From positions 744,001-808,000 of the forward strand of contig NC_135550.1 of the NCBI RefSeq assembly GCF_964340395.1: DNA of 64,000 nucleotides, in the 5' to 3' direction. This document shows positions 24,101-33,672 of the stretch, piece after piece (within the stretch, counting starts at the first letter, position 1; each line of letters begins with the position of its first letter). Origin of the DNA: Glandiceps talaboti (taxonomy: Eukaryota; Hemichordata; Enteropneusta; Spengelidae). A model generated the notes under the pieces. That model worked only from the letters and a program-made list of their open reading frames with translations. It made no database searches and was not told the origin of the DNA. The position numbers were made by a program, and so were the translations under genes.

Positions 24101-24632
24101 AACACAAAGGGTATGTAATCCCCCCTTACAAAACATTAAATAAATACGGTTTTGGAAAATGCAAGTTATACTGGACCACTTATCTTCTTCATTTCTATTT
24201 TTCTATGTAGGTGTTTCAGTAGTTGTCAGACCTAATGGATGCCTCAGTATCCCTCTACCAGCAGCAAATGGTATTCAACCTATTCGCAGCATCTCAGTCA
24301 ATCAACTACACAGAAGAGGACCATTCAAAAAGAAAGAAAACCCCTATGCTAAACATCCCATGGATCATAGACCACAGATAAAAGGTGTTGTATTGAAAAC
24401 ACTTATACGAAAGCCAAGAAAACCTAACTCTGCCAATCGGAAGTGTGCTAAGGTGCGGTTGACCAATGGGAAGGAAGTCATTGCATTTATACCAGGCATA
24501 GGACATAATTTACAAGAACACAATATAGTGTTAGTGGAAGGTGGAAGAACACAAGATTTGCCTGGTGTCAAACATACCATTATCAGAGGAAAGTATGACT
24601 GTAGTCATGTTGTAAAGAAAACCAAGCGATAA
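7888..24632 (+). CDS. MRPS12: MRPS12, mitochondrial ribosomal protein uS12m
   Basis: This protein of the mitochondrial small ribosomal subunit is expected to sit at the decoding centre in the matrix. Coding starts at ATG 7909, runs to 7969, then continues from 24211 to TAA 24632, giving 160 residues. The donor (ACAG|GTAAGT) and acceptor (TTTTTCTATGTAG|GT) are consensus, and the junction rebuilds a Gly codon. Residues 1-20 are basic and Ser/Leu-rich with no acidic residue, as in an import leader. The S12 domain spans roughly residues 70-150. It contains [12 protein letters not shown] (residues 87-98), [15 protein letters not shown] (119-133) and DLPGVK with D136 at the position of bacterial Asp88. 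An acceptor-like CTGTTTTTGAATTGTAG at 7871-7887 implies an untranslated upstream exon. The 16,241-bp intron is large for so small a protein and is filled with transposons. Confidence 0.95.
8277..9481 (+). mobile_element. F1 element with degraded head
   Basis: A T-run and TAGCACAACTAAACC form a weakened version of the F1 head hairpin. The body has the ~145-bp phrase repeats, then units carrying TAGCAAC-type cassettes. The tail is CAGTTGTGCTACAATGCCATTGGC plus T-run. It lies in the MRPS12 intron. Confidence 0.75.
11386..13027. mobile_element. PIF/Harbinger-like non-autonomous element, 1.64 kb
   Basis: Terminal inverted repeats of about 85 bp with few mismatches begin GGGGCGTCATCGAAATC and end with its complement GATTTCGATGACGCCCC. 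They are flanked by a TTA duplication (11383-11385 and 13028-13030). A 3-bp TTA/TAA duplication and a G-rich terminus are typical of PIF/Harbinger. No transposase frame remains. The interior carries a Penelope-type tail (about 12570-12700) and segments related in inverted orientation to 52240-52510. Confidence 0.75.
12568..12700 (-). mobile_element. Penelope-like element tail fragment
   Basis: This segment matches, in the same orientation, the 3' tail of the Penelope-like element at 60680-60790, including ATAAATAGATGTAAAATCC, GACGTTTCGAATAAA and the later ATCTGAATATATCTG. Read on the minus strand, the CGAAACGTC core resembles part of the hammerhead ribozymes known from Penelope-like elements. 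Only this tail is present. Confidence 0.6.
13381..13772. mobile_element. Small inverted-repeat element (MITE-like)
   Basis: The sequence TAATTAAATAAACCAGCAAA...ACAGATACTTG at 13381-13413 is the near-perfect reverse complement of 13735-13770. About 320 bp lie between the arms, with no coding signal. The superfamily is unknown. Confidence 0.6.
14195..14654. mobile_element. Long-TIR MITE of 460 bp with TA duplication
   Basis: Inverted repeats of roughly 110 bp start GCTGCAATAATTGTAGCG and end CGCTACAATTATTGCAGC; the outer 45 bp are identical. TA flanks both ends (14193-14194 and 14655-14656). No coding capacity is seen. A diverged relative lies at about 27725-28190 in the opposite orientation. 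Confidence 0.8.
15032..16224 (+). mobile_element. F1 element, best complete copy
   Basis: The head TAGCACAACTGAAC pairs with GTTCAGTAGTGCTA (14-bp stem, one mismatch), followed by (GT)n/(GTCT)n. Four degenerate 145-bp phrase units follow (near 15165, 15308, 15452, 15600), then units with TAGCAAC and CCACGCCC motifs. The tail has ACAGTTGTGCTA, complementary to the 5' TAGCACAACTG, then CAAC, a GCC-ATT-GGC hairpin and GGTATTTTT. No open frame of note is present. Confidence 0.82.
16225..19071. other. MRPS12 intron sequence between F1 copies
   Basis: This is mostly unique AT-rich sequence without a supported gene. It includes a near-duplicate phrase (GATTAGTTTTGTCAGGAAAGC at about 16811 and 17170) and the promoter-like patch at 17330-17390 described separately. 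Confidence 0.4.
17332..17388 (-). CDS. Possible nested first exon with CRE and CTCGCGAG motifs
   Basis: On the minus strand, ATG 17388 opens 19 codons ([19 protein letters not shown]) that end at an ideal donor (ATA|GTAAGTAAG). The frame contains TGACGTCA (17364-17371), the full CRE palindrome, and CTCGCGAG (17350-17357), the core of the TCTCGCGAGA promoter element. These are known marks of broadly expressed promoters. No second exon was recognised. It could be a nested antisense gene in the MRPS12 intron, or a repeat remnant. Confidence 0.22.
19072..21279 (+). mobile_element. F1 element with expanded array and nested MITE
   Basis: A complete F1 head, four phrase units and at least five copies of the ~112-bp unit are present (CCTAGCAACAAGACC near 20016, 20130, 20241 and 20355). 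The tail GTGCTACAACGCCATTGGCG ends at about 21279. The MITE at 20472-21203 interrupts the tail region at ATTGTTA|GCATGGACTA. Confidence 0.82.
20472..21203. mobile_element. PIF/Harbinger-like MITE of 732 bp, rich in palindromes
   Basis: The termini are AGGCCCAGTTACAC and GTGTAACCGGGCCT, flanked by TTA at 20469-20471 and 21204-21206. The empty site ATTGTTAGCATGGACTA occurs in the F1 copies at about 16149 and 37346, which confirms the boundaries. The interior repeats GCGACGA/TCGTCGC motifs and includes a perfect 40-bp palindrome at 21053-21092. Overlapping open frames on both strands are products of these palindromes and are not genes. Confidence 0.85.
21525..21855 (+). repeat. Dispersed repeat, copy A (interrupted)
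   Basis: This matches 45945-46275 closely, from GGTATAGNGGCATT through CCTTCAAGTTCACTTTTGCC to GTGAAACAGCCAA. The homology resumes at 23300-23420 versus 46325-46420 (AAGAACAAATAT, ATGTACCACAT). Two insertions, the fold-back at 21863-22444 and F2 copy 2, therefore separate the halves. Confidence 0.7.
21863..22444. mobile_element. Fold-back element with ~160-bp arms
   Basis: CCGAATGGGTACGAAC at 21863 and GTTCGTACCCATTCGG ending at 22444 begin arms about 160 bp long. The arms match through CAAATCACA...CCTTCATTGGCAGG to CAATTTGCACCATGAATTA. No target duplication is obvious and there is no coding region. Confidence 0.8.
22582..23299 (+). mobile_element. F2 element, copy 2, lacking the head hairpin
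   Basis: The element begins TTAGTC and passes straight to TTATGGATTGGGTTCCG; the hairpin seen in other copies is missing. It has three 150-bp-type units and the standard tail (GCGGGGACTATGTCATTC...AATGACTTGT). Confidence 0.75.
23421..24158. other. MRPS12 intron 3' part
   Basis: This has no supported gene. Repeated TAAAATGGGGT phrases (about 23640-23860) and a C-rich run at 23890-23920 suggest an old repeat. It leads to the MRPS12 acceptor at 24210. Confidence 0.35.
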
Positions 24633-24717
24633 AAGACCTAAAATATAAAATGTCAACCAGTTGTAGTTTGTAAACCACAACTATATCTAATTGTTATGGA
24701 GTGGTAGAAATAGACAA

Positions 24718-24723
24718 AATAAA
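24718..24723 (+). terminator. MRPS12: MRPS12 polyadenylation signal
   Basis: A canonical AATAAA lies 86 bases after the MRPS12 stop codon. It would give a short 3' untranslated region of roughly 100 bases. Confidence 0.7.
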
Positions 24724-24745
24724 ATTGTAAAAAGGTATTAAAACA

Positions 24746-25751
24746 TCATCGTGTGTGGTTTGATGTGAAATTCTTGCTTTATCCCTGAAACACAAATAAT
24801 ATAACAGTAATCATGTTAATAACTATTTACTGTTGAGAGTAGCTTGTGTATTAGACTAGTACTTAGTTTCCCTTAAAATGTTAACAGTTATAATTACAGT
24901 AAACCATACAAAATATACAGCAACATTTTAAAAAAATAAAAAATAAAAAGCAAACACCAGCAATTGTCAACAGTCTATTTTTATGTACACCTGGTGTTTT
25001 CAACCGCAAGATTATACCTAATGGGTTGGTGGTGGTGGTGGTGTGTGTGTGTGTGTGTGTGTGTAAAAGTCAGTATTATTTGTCAAGCTCAATAACACAT
25101 GATCAGGTTGATAAGTGATATTTATTGCATGTTGAATTTAATAGTCTATACACATGAGACTGATAATGATTTTGACCTTTCAGAGAAAATCATTAGCAGG
25201 CATTTTGTGTTGTATTTCAATGAACTATACAAGTGATGTGTAGAATATAAAGTACTCTCATGTAACATAACTCAGTGATTACAATTTAAACAATGGTTGA
25301 TCTACTTCAGTTGGATTTTTCCAAAATGGCAAAACACTGATAGAGATGAAATACAAAAAATTGTTTCACTGATGATTCACTGATGTTATAAAAGACTGAA
25401 GAAAATATTCATGAAAATTGATAATAAAAGTTCTTGTTTTAGTAAACTGCAATTTTTCTTGAGGTAATGTACAAACCACACTTTGTAATAAACATAGTGA
25501 CACAACCCCCTTATTCATTACTAAGAATTAACAAACCCCTGTGGGTTCAAGGTCTGGAAACAGATTAACAATCAAAGACATGCAGCCTGCACTTACAGCT
25601 AGGACTTGAACCTGACCAGGTATGCAAACTGATACAAAGCCCTCATCACTTCTAAGGAGGATGCTGTAACAAAGTTTGACAGAAAATTTGTTCATCTTCA
25701 AGAAAGGATGTTATCACCCAACACTACTATTACTCAATGTTTACTATTAAT
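24746..25751. other. Intergenic sequence downstream of MRPS12
   Basis: AT-rich sequence with a (GGT)n(GT)n tract at about 25028-25065. No gene or RNA is supported. Confidence 0.4.
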
Positions 25752-26733
25752 TAGTCCTTCGTTCGGCGCGAACTTATGGATTGGGTTCGATCTGTCCGTG
25801 CGTGCTTGCATGCATCTGTCCGTCCGTTCGTCCATCCATCCAGAGCTGTTTCTTAGAGATGCCTGGACTGATTTTTTTCAAACTTGGCACAGGGACAACA
25901 TACTATGGCATACATATGTACGTCAATTTGTTTCATGATACGATCCAATATGGCCGCCTAGCAGCCATTTTGTTTGCAAATTTTCCCTGCCCAAAGCCAT
26001 AACTCAGACATGCTTGAACAGATCTCATTCAAAGTTGGTATTAGGACAGTGTTCTATGACATACATGTGCATATTCATTGTTGTCATGATACGATCCTAT
26101 ATGGCCACCTAGCAGCCATTTTGTTTACGAATTTTCCCTGTCCAAAGCCATAACTCGGACATGCTTGAACAGATCTCATTCAAAGTTGGTATTAGGACAG
26201 TGTTCTATGACATACATGTGCATATTCATTGTTGTCATGATCCGATCCAATATGGCCACCTAGCAGCCATTTTGTTTGCAAATTTTCCCTGTCCAAAGCC
26301 ATAACTCAGACTGGTTGGCCAGATCTCATTCAAAGTTGGTATTAGGACAGTGTTCTATGACATACATGGGCATATTCATTGTTGTTGTGATACGATCCAA
26401 TATGGCCACCTAGCAGCCATTTTGTTTACGAATTTTCCATGTCCAAAGCCATAACTCAGACATGCTTGAACAGATCTCATTCAGAGTTGGTATTAGGACA
26501 GTGTTCTATGACATACATGTGCATATTCATTGTTGTCATGATACGATCCAATATGGCCACCTAGCAGCCATTTTGTTTACGAATTTTCCATGTCCAAAGC
26601 CATAACTCAGACTGGTTGGCCAGGAGATCACTAACAGCAATGGGCAAATAGCAATCAATTAGAAAAAATAACTTATTGCATATGTTCTGTTATCTCAAAA
26701 CTTTGCCCTTATGGAAGGCATTCAGTTTAAATC
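25752..26733 (+). mobile_element. Chimeric element: F2 head and units, F3-type tail
   Basis: The head TAGTCCTTCGTTCGGCGCGAAC is a variant F2 hairpin with a GTTCG-GCG-CGAAC stem, followed by F2 units. After ACTCAGACTGGTTGGCCAGG the sequence switches to the F3 3' end (GGAGATCACTAACAGC...CCCTTATGGAAGGCATTCAG), matching 47877-48025. The same ACTGGTTGGCCAG join also appears inside the array at about 26308. Confidence 0.7.
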
Positions 26734-27025
26734 TGGTTCATTATATTTTACCCTGTGTAGTCGCTAACATAGTATGATGCTATCTTATCAAGTATTTAGC
26801 CAAGCGGTCCACTCTGAGTCACAATCAAATACCTATCATATAAACATGATATTGGGGGGGGGGGGGGGGGGTGTCACTTTGTTTAAGAATTATAAGTAAT
26901 GGGAGGGGGGGTTCAGCCTGTTTTCAGTTTTACCACAAAAAACAGACAACTTCTGAGTTGTCTGTGGTTTTGCAGATGGTGGGGGGGGGGGGAGGACTTT
27001 TTGTCAGCCCAATGGAAAAATACTA

Positions 27026-27078
27026 TAATACCTATACCACTACTGAACTTCACTTCAGTAGTGCTAAAAAGTGGCAGG
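27026..27078 (-). mobile_element. Isolated F1 head hairpin
   Basis: On the minus strand this reads TTTTTAGCACTACTGAAG...CTTCAGTAGTGG-type sequence, an F1 head without its body. It lies head-to-head with the F3 element starting at 27101. Confidence 0.55.
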
Positions 27079-27724
27079 GTCAGTTTTCTGCTTGTCTTCA
27101 TTTTTACCTCCCGTAAGGGTACGGGAGGTATTAAAATACAAACGTTTGTCTGTGTGTCTGTCCGTCTGTCTCTGTCTGTCTGTGTGTCTGTGTCATCATT
27201 TTCTAAAATTTGGCTGGCTCAATTGTAATGAAATTTGAAATATATAATCTTTAGGGTAATAGCTAGACCTGATTAGGTTTTGAGCCAGATCGGTTAATGT
27301 TTAATTAGAGAAATTTGCAATGAAATCCAATAATTAAGCAATATCTTAAGACTCCATACTTCAATTTCAATAAAAATTAGTACATTCATCAAACATAAGA
27401 AAATACATTTGTCCTATAAAATTTATTAGTGTACTGTAAAGTGTTAAGACAATATGAATTAATATAATTACGCTATATTAATTTGAGTAAACTTGGAAGG
27501 CTGCCCTCAGTGGCCAGTTGCTGTCAATAGTTTTATGATATTGTGTCTAGTCTGCCCAAATTAGCTGTTCGAACAGACCAAATCCGAAACGTTTGGTGAG
27601 TATACAAATACTATATATTTTTTAGATCTTCCCTTTGGTTCTAGTGTCTACATTTCAATTGAGTTATACCTTCACGAAGTTCAATTCGGTGAGAGAATGT
27701 AATGAAGACAAATGCGTATGGATG

Positions 27725-28190
27725 AACCATGAGTGTAATATAGCAAGATTGTAGTAGGTAGCGTTTGCTGTGATTTTGGGGCTTCTTCTTCTGTGTTTGT
27801 GATATTGAATTCAGCGTGAACCAAATCCTACAATTCCTACAATGTAAACGCAAATAGAAGCGATTCACATCTAAATTGCAAAGTTGAGTGGGTTTTCAGC
27901 TAAATTACGCCTTACTTGGCATAAAATCAAACATACACACCCCAGTCCTGCTTGCATACGGAGTGAGTCGTCCCTTCCTTCCTTCCTTCCCTTCATTGAG
28001 GGTTGTGTCAGTAATAGAGACTTGCCAGCATAACTATAGCTATTTTTCAGGGTAATTTCATCTACGTTACTGGAATTGTGTTGTTTGGTTCAGAATAAAC
28101 ATCGAAAACTCAAAAGGCTCAAAAATAGAAGAAAAAACGTTCAAAATTATAACAGGAGGTAAAAATTATTGCATAGCTGCTAGTTGATGG
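27725..28190. mobile_element. Diverged relative of the 14195 MITE
   Basis: GTAGCGTTTGCTGTGATTTT and the inner CGATTCACATCTAAATT...CTAAATTACGCCTTACTTGGC match, in reverse complement, the MITE at 14195-14654. The termini are eroded. Confidence 0.5.
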
Positions 28191-28717
28191 CATTACTATT
28201 AATTATGTACATTTGTTAGATGAAAGCTATACCTGAATTAAAAGCTGACACAATTTGACTAGAACATAATTTAAATTTGGGGTGGGAGATATGAGTCCAT
28301 CTATTTTATTGGGGGACGGGGTATGATTCTGTTTTGTTTTGCATCTCACAGAATTGTACAAAGTAAAGGGTTTTGGATTGATCACAAAAATAATGTGCTT
28401 CATGATGTGGATATAAGTTGACCAAGGTTACACCTGGCTGTTCAGTACTAGATTAGTAACTTTTTATAGATCTTGTTAGTGATTCCAAAAAACAATGACA
28501 ACAATAAAATATTGTATTCTCAATATCAAGCTCGAGGTATCCTGAAATTTTTCAAAATGAAATATTCTACATGCATTCATATAATTTTGATCCCATAAAT
28601 TCATGATTTAAATAAATACATCCTGATACACTTGTATTTCATTTTGGAATAATTTATTAAAGTACAATGTTTGTATTGCAAATGTGGGCATGCACAATTA
28701 TATTTTGCTCAATAATT

Positions 28718-29102
28718 TAACAACAACAACAACAACAACAACCCCCCCCCACACACACACACATTACACCACCACCACATACATACATACATACATACAT
28801 ACATACATACATACATACAGACATACATACATACATACATACATACATACATACATACATACAGACATTTGTAAACCTGGGGGTTTGCCTTGAGTTGTAC
28901 TGTGACCCACACAAAAAGAAATATATATTAGAATAGGAAAGTGTTTCAATTAAAAGAAAACTACGATTTTTGCACTTAATATAAGATTATATTGTAACTT
29001 ATTTCTCTACATACACAACAACAACGATGACGACGACGACGACAACAACAACAACAACAATGATGACGACGACGACAACAACAACAACAACAACAACAAC
29101 AT
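28718..29102. repeat. Microsatellite cluster
   Basis: (CAA)n, a C-run, (CA)n, (ACAT)n from about 28785 to 28862, and later (GAC)n/(CAA)n at 29022-29102. Open frames across the ACAT tract on both strands are repeat products. Confidence 0.9.
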
Positions 29103-29417
29103 AACATAAAAGAGTGGTTTAGTTACAAATCAATCCTATGATCTCACTCAAACTGAAACCTTTTTTTTTAGCTCCGTTACCGGATCAAACACATTACATT
29201 ATATGGAGTTACAGTTCACTTCATGCTCTTCGAATATTCATTTGAGGTTAACCATGGTTCACGTACACATCGTTAAGAAATAAAAATTATCATGGTGTAT
29301 ACCAAGTTCATAGTTCTCCTCAGCTACACAAATTTGTTTATACCATAGGGGTTTTTTTAGTTTAATTTTAATAATTGGTGGTTCCCTTACGGGAGGCACT
29401 CAGTTTACATCTGGTTG

Positions 29418-29938
29418 TTATTTGGGGTCATGACATCATTATTTATTGGGGTTATTTTATCAAAACATTTTTTTTTCAGTATTTCCAAGACATTTTTCAA
29501 ACTGTATAGGAGTGACAGGGGAAACTAGGTATCAAGAGTTGGATAATTTGAATGGTACCATTTCTTTAAATCCAGTTATGAGCAATTTAGACAGTGTCAT
29601 CATGAAGATTCAACTACAGTATGGCTCTATTATATCACACCACTGAAACACAATTTCAGCTACTTTGTAATTTTCATCTTTGTAATTAACAGATTTTCAT
29701 CCAACATTTTCACTAAGACTACACTATACTGACACAATGCAACATCAACATTACTGTTGGCCAATGTTAGTTCTTACTTAAGCTGGTTCAGGGGTCGGTC
29801 CAATATTTCATGAACGACTCATTTTAAATGAAAACATTATTGAAGTGAATTGTTGATTAAGGCCTAAGGGAAGATAAAATAATGTAGGTGATGTATACAA
29901 ATGAAGATGTTCTTGAAGGGTGCCCTCTATGACAAGAA
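29418..29938. other. Unassigned spacer
   Basis: AT-rich sequence between the F3 tail and the inverted F1 tail. I recognise no gene or repeat. Confidence 0.35.
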
Positions 29939-30400
29939 AAAAAAAATAGCGCAATGGCATTGAAGCACAACTGTACAGTTTTTACCTCCCGTAAGGGTAC
30001 GGGAAGGGGATGTCTGTCTGTGTGTGTTTGTGTGTCATCATTTTCTTAAAAACAGTTGGTTCATTTATAATGAAATTTAGTACATATAATGTTTGGGGTA
30101 ATGGCCAGACCTGATTAGTTTTTGAGCGAGATCTGTTCATGGTAATTAGGGGAATTTGTATATCAATGAAATCAACTAATTAAGCAATATCTTACAATTG
30201 CATACTTCAATTTCAATATAATGTTGTACATATGTTAACCATAAGAAAATGTATATGTCCTATAAAGTTTGTTGATGTAACTTATAGTGTTAATGAATAA
30301 TTTGCATAATTAATGATTTTTGGTAATTAGGCCATATATTAAGAATACATACTTCAATTTCAATATAATTCAGCACATACCAGAGGTCCCATTAACGTGT
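29939..30400 (+). mobile_element. Inverted F1 tail joined to an F3 head
   Basis: 29939-29983 is the reverse complement of an F1 3' end (AGCACAACTGTACAG preceded by AATGGC). It is directly followed by an F3 head (TTTTTACCTCCCGTAAGGG, 29979 onward), a short (TCTG)n and F3 units to about 30400. No F3 tail follows. Confidence 0.6.
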
Positions 30401-30692
30401 TATTCATGCGTATTTGATGCCATATTTGACACTTGGGATGCATTTTTTGGATGTATGCGTCACTGGGGATGCGTCATAAACAGGGGACAAATGGGGCTTA
30501 CTGTTGACTTACGGTTGTCATCTTTGCTTCCAAGTTGTAGAACAAGGCATCATGGATTTAGTCAGTTCTAATTGTAACTACCTTCAAGTTCTAAATCTCT
30601 ATGTGTAGTGTGACCTGTGAAATTTGAATATGACCCATCGTATGCAAAATGTTTCAACAGTTTCATGTGCCCCATGACCATTTCCTGATCTG

Positions 30693-31345
30693 GTGAGCAT
30701 GTCTATCAGACGTTATATGTCATTGGTCATCAGTACATTATCTACAGGCGTTATATGTTATTATTGGTTATCAGTACATTATCAGACGTTATATGTTATT
30801 GGTCATCAGTACATTATCAGACGTTATATGTTATTGGTCATCAGTACATTATCAGGTGTTATATGTTATTGGTCATCAGTACATATCAGACGTTATATGT
30901 TATTGGTCATCAGTACATTATCTGCAGGCATTATATGTTATTGGTTATCAGTACATTATCAGATGTTATATGTTATTGGTCATCAGTACATATCAGACGT
31001 TATATGTTATTGGTCATCAGTACATTATCAGGTGTTATATGTTATTGGTCATCAGTACATATCAGACGTTATATGTTATTGGTCATCAGTACATTATCAG
31101 GTGTTATATGTTATTGGTCATCAGTACATTATCAGGTGTTATATGTTATTGGTCATCAGTACATTATCAGACGTTATATGTTATTGGTCATCAGTACATT
31201 ATCTGCAGGTGTTATATGTTATTGGTCATCAGTACATATCAGACGTTATATGTTATTGGTCATCAGTACATTATCTGCAGGCATTATATGTTATTGGTCA
31301 TCAGTACATTATGAGGTGTTATATGTTATTCAGGGTGAGATTTTA
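30693..31345 (+). repeat. 35-bp minisatellite, about 17 units
   Basis: The unit is TTATATGTTATTGGTCATCA followed by GTACATTATCAGRYG (35 bp), with 33- and 38-bp variants (TACATATCAG and TATCTGCAG forms). Because 35 is not a multiple of three and the unit lacks stops, all three plus-strand frames are open (173-225 codons). This is not evidence of coding. Confidence 0.95.
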
Positions 31346-31349
31346 TAGT

Positions 31350-32159
31350 AGGTTCAGTGTAGCATTATAAGTCTTACTAATGATTCCATTAGATTAAATC
31401 ACAAACTGCCCATGAGAGAATGATGAAGACCATCTGAATGAAAGGAGGTCATACAGAATGATTTACAATGACATTCATGACCATGTCAAGGGGCTGTATA
31501 CTTCAACTGCAGTGAAAAGTGAGAATGACAAATGAAGATCGTGATAAATGATGCAAAACAGTTCTCCTTTATCTTTCACAATGCACAGATATCAAATATA
31601 CTGACACTTTAGGCTGCCACATTATAAATTAAACACTTGGTGGTATTGTGATACTGTGGGAGGTATCACTATGTAAACTTGAACTTTCTTGATAATGACA
31701 GGATACATGCATGACCCAGTATCTGGATAATTTAAGGAGAAGCAGGTAGTGATGATCGTGATAAGTTGTAGTTTTATCAAGCTTACTTGGATGAATAGGT
31801 ACACAGCATTGATCAATTAACTCTAGCTACTGACGTATTTATTACTATAAGTCTTTGAAGTATGTATACCAAAAATGATTTAACTGATAACCTTAATCAC
31901 CAAAATGCAGCATAATCCTAAACATCAAGTCTCTGGGCTGGTTCAGCTATGATGAATTATGATACACTACATCCTTGTGAAAATAGTTCTAAAACGTGAT
32001 GTCGTCGTCCCCCCCCCCCCCCCCCCATATATATCACATTCATATGACAGGTATTTTTTTATCATGACTCAGTGTGGACTGCTTGATGATCTTGCAAATA
32101 AGATCCCGGGATAGCACTGTCATATAATTAGTGACTATACAGGGTAAATATATTCCAAA
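31350..32159. other. Unassigned sequence with a C-run
   Basis: No gene supported. A run of about 17 C lies near 32010-32027. Confidence 0.35.
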
Positions 32160-32960
32160 AGGAGTTTTAATAGCATCTTGACAGTGAAAGGTAGGGGGAA
32201 AGCTTGAGACGGGAATATGTACACCTCTCATGGAGGGTTCGAGTGGGTATGCCATTAGAAGCTCTGGAGGATTTTTACTCATAAAAGTCAATTTTGAGAC
32301 TATTCAGAAACTTTCAGACAATAATTTCCAAGCTTTACAACACAGCACCAACATGTAAAAAAGCAACTACATAGGGTTGAAATAAAAATAAAGTTTGATA
32401 GCATCTTGACAGTAAGAGGTAGGGGAAGAGCTTGAGACTGGGATATGTCCACCTCCCCCTAGAGGCTCTGGAAGTTTTTTAATCTTGAAAGCCATTTTTT
32501 AGGCTATTAAGACCCTTCCAAGCAATAACCTCCAAGCTTTACAAGACAGCACCATCAAGTATCAGAAACTATTCTTTATAACTTACATTGGTTTGAAATA
32601 TGTTCTTAAAAAGTTAAATGGCATCATTATAGTAAAGGTCAGCGCATCTAATGGTAGTATCATTGGTAGGGGAGATTTGGAGTTCTAAGGCAATTTTAAA
32701 CTATCTTGGCAAATATTTTACATCTTTAAAAGACAATATCATCTCAAATTAGAATAGGGTGAAAATATTTAAGAAAAGTTTAATACCAATAACATTATGA
32801 CAGTAAAAAGGTTGGTGCATCGCAATTGTTGGTTGAATGCATGAGTGACCTCTGTACTGGGGGTGAGGGAGTCCTTGGGGGTTTCCCCCTGGCAGATCTG
32901 GAGTTTTTTTGTAATAATTGCGATCTTGGGATGGCTGGGTTGTGAAACATTGTGAATTTT
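32160..32960 (+). repeat. Diverged ~200-240-bp tandem repeat
   Basis: Successive units begin with TTNATAGCATCTTGACAGT-like sequence at about 32166, 32397, 32615 and 32792, followed by a GGTAGGGG or GGTTGGTGC block and a CTCTGGAG/GATCTGGAG block. The first two units are clearly homologous; the later two are more eroded. Confidence 0.6.
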
Positions 32961-33672
32961 CAAAAATGAATGATAAAAGTTAATAATAGTATTTTGTGAT
33001 GTCTTCTACCTAATAATGGTTTATTTTAGTCGATAAGTCTAGCAGCTCAAAAGCGAGGGACAGTTATACAGGAGACGGTAGATGACCTAGGTTGCTTGAA
33101 GCATATGACATACCGTTGGAAGACACTAGCACTCTGCATCTCTGTCATTGAAATTGAACAATTTTCAGACAAGACCTTTTCAGTTATGATTAGCGAAATA
33201 TTTATTTTTGCCGAGATTAGTAGGTCTACAATTCTGATTTACACGATGTATCTTGCCATGCATGTCACATTGAGCTTTGAGCACTTGACTAAATTTAGTC
33301 CAGCTTGCATATGAAATGCTAGTCCTGCTTGCAGACGGGCACAGGTCTATTACTAACATGACCCTCAACACTGAAGGGGCGAATTGTTCTGTATGCAAGC
33401 AAGACTAATGAAATATGTGCACCACCTGCAAGGAGGTCCATGGACTATTAAATTAAAATATCAGATGGTGCTATGTCTACTACAAGTTGAATGTTGTTGA
33501 CAATTATGGACAGTGTTTTTGGTAAATTTGTTAGAATATTGTAATTCGAATTGCCTCAAAATTATTTTAGGTCCCTAGTTTATTTCATTCATCATTAAAA
33601 TTTTCCAGGGTTAAAGCTGTAAGACACTGGAATTATTTATAGCCAATGTCAAAAATCCTTTTTTTGTTTTGT
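32961..33672. other. Unassigned spacer
   Basis: No supported gene. The minus-strand open frame at 33180-33398 has no recognisable domain. Confidence 0.3.

Larger units (their letters stand above)
27101..29417 (+). mobile_element. F3 element with large internal insertions
   Basis: The head TTTTTACCTCCCGTAAGGG pairs with TACGGGAGGTA, followed by (TCTG)n and AT-rich units (ATACTTCAATTTCAAT). At 29383-29415 lies an F3 tail (CCCTTACGGGAGGCACTCAG...CATCTGGTT) whose CCCTTACGGGAGG is the exact complement of the 5' CCTCCCGTAAGGG. Between about 27500 and 29350 lie a diverged MITE and microsatellites. Assignment of this tail to this head is inferred from that match. Confidence 0.5.

Noticed and set aside
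24306-24580. Minus-strand frames opposite MRPS12
   Set aside because: Shadows of the conserved MRPS12 coding exon.
25602-25612. tRNA B-box-like GGTTCAAGTCC on the minus strand
   Set aside because: No A box, cloverleaf or acceptor stem can be drawn around it.
30693-31370. Three overlapping open frames of 173-225 codons
   Set aside because: They are the three readings of a 35-bp stop-free minisatellite; no start context or homology.
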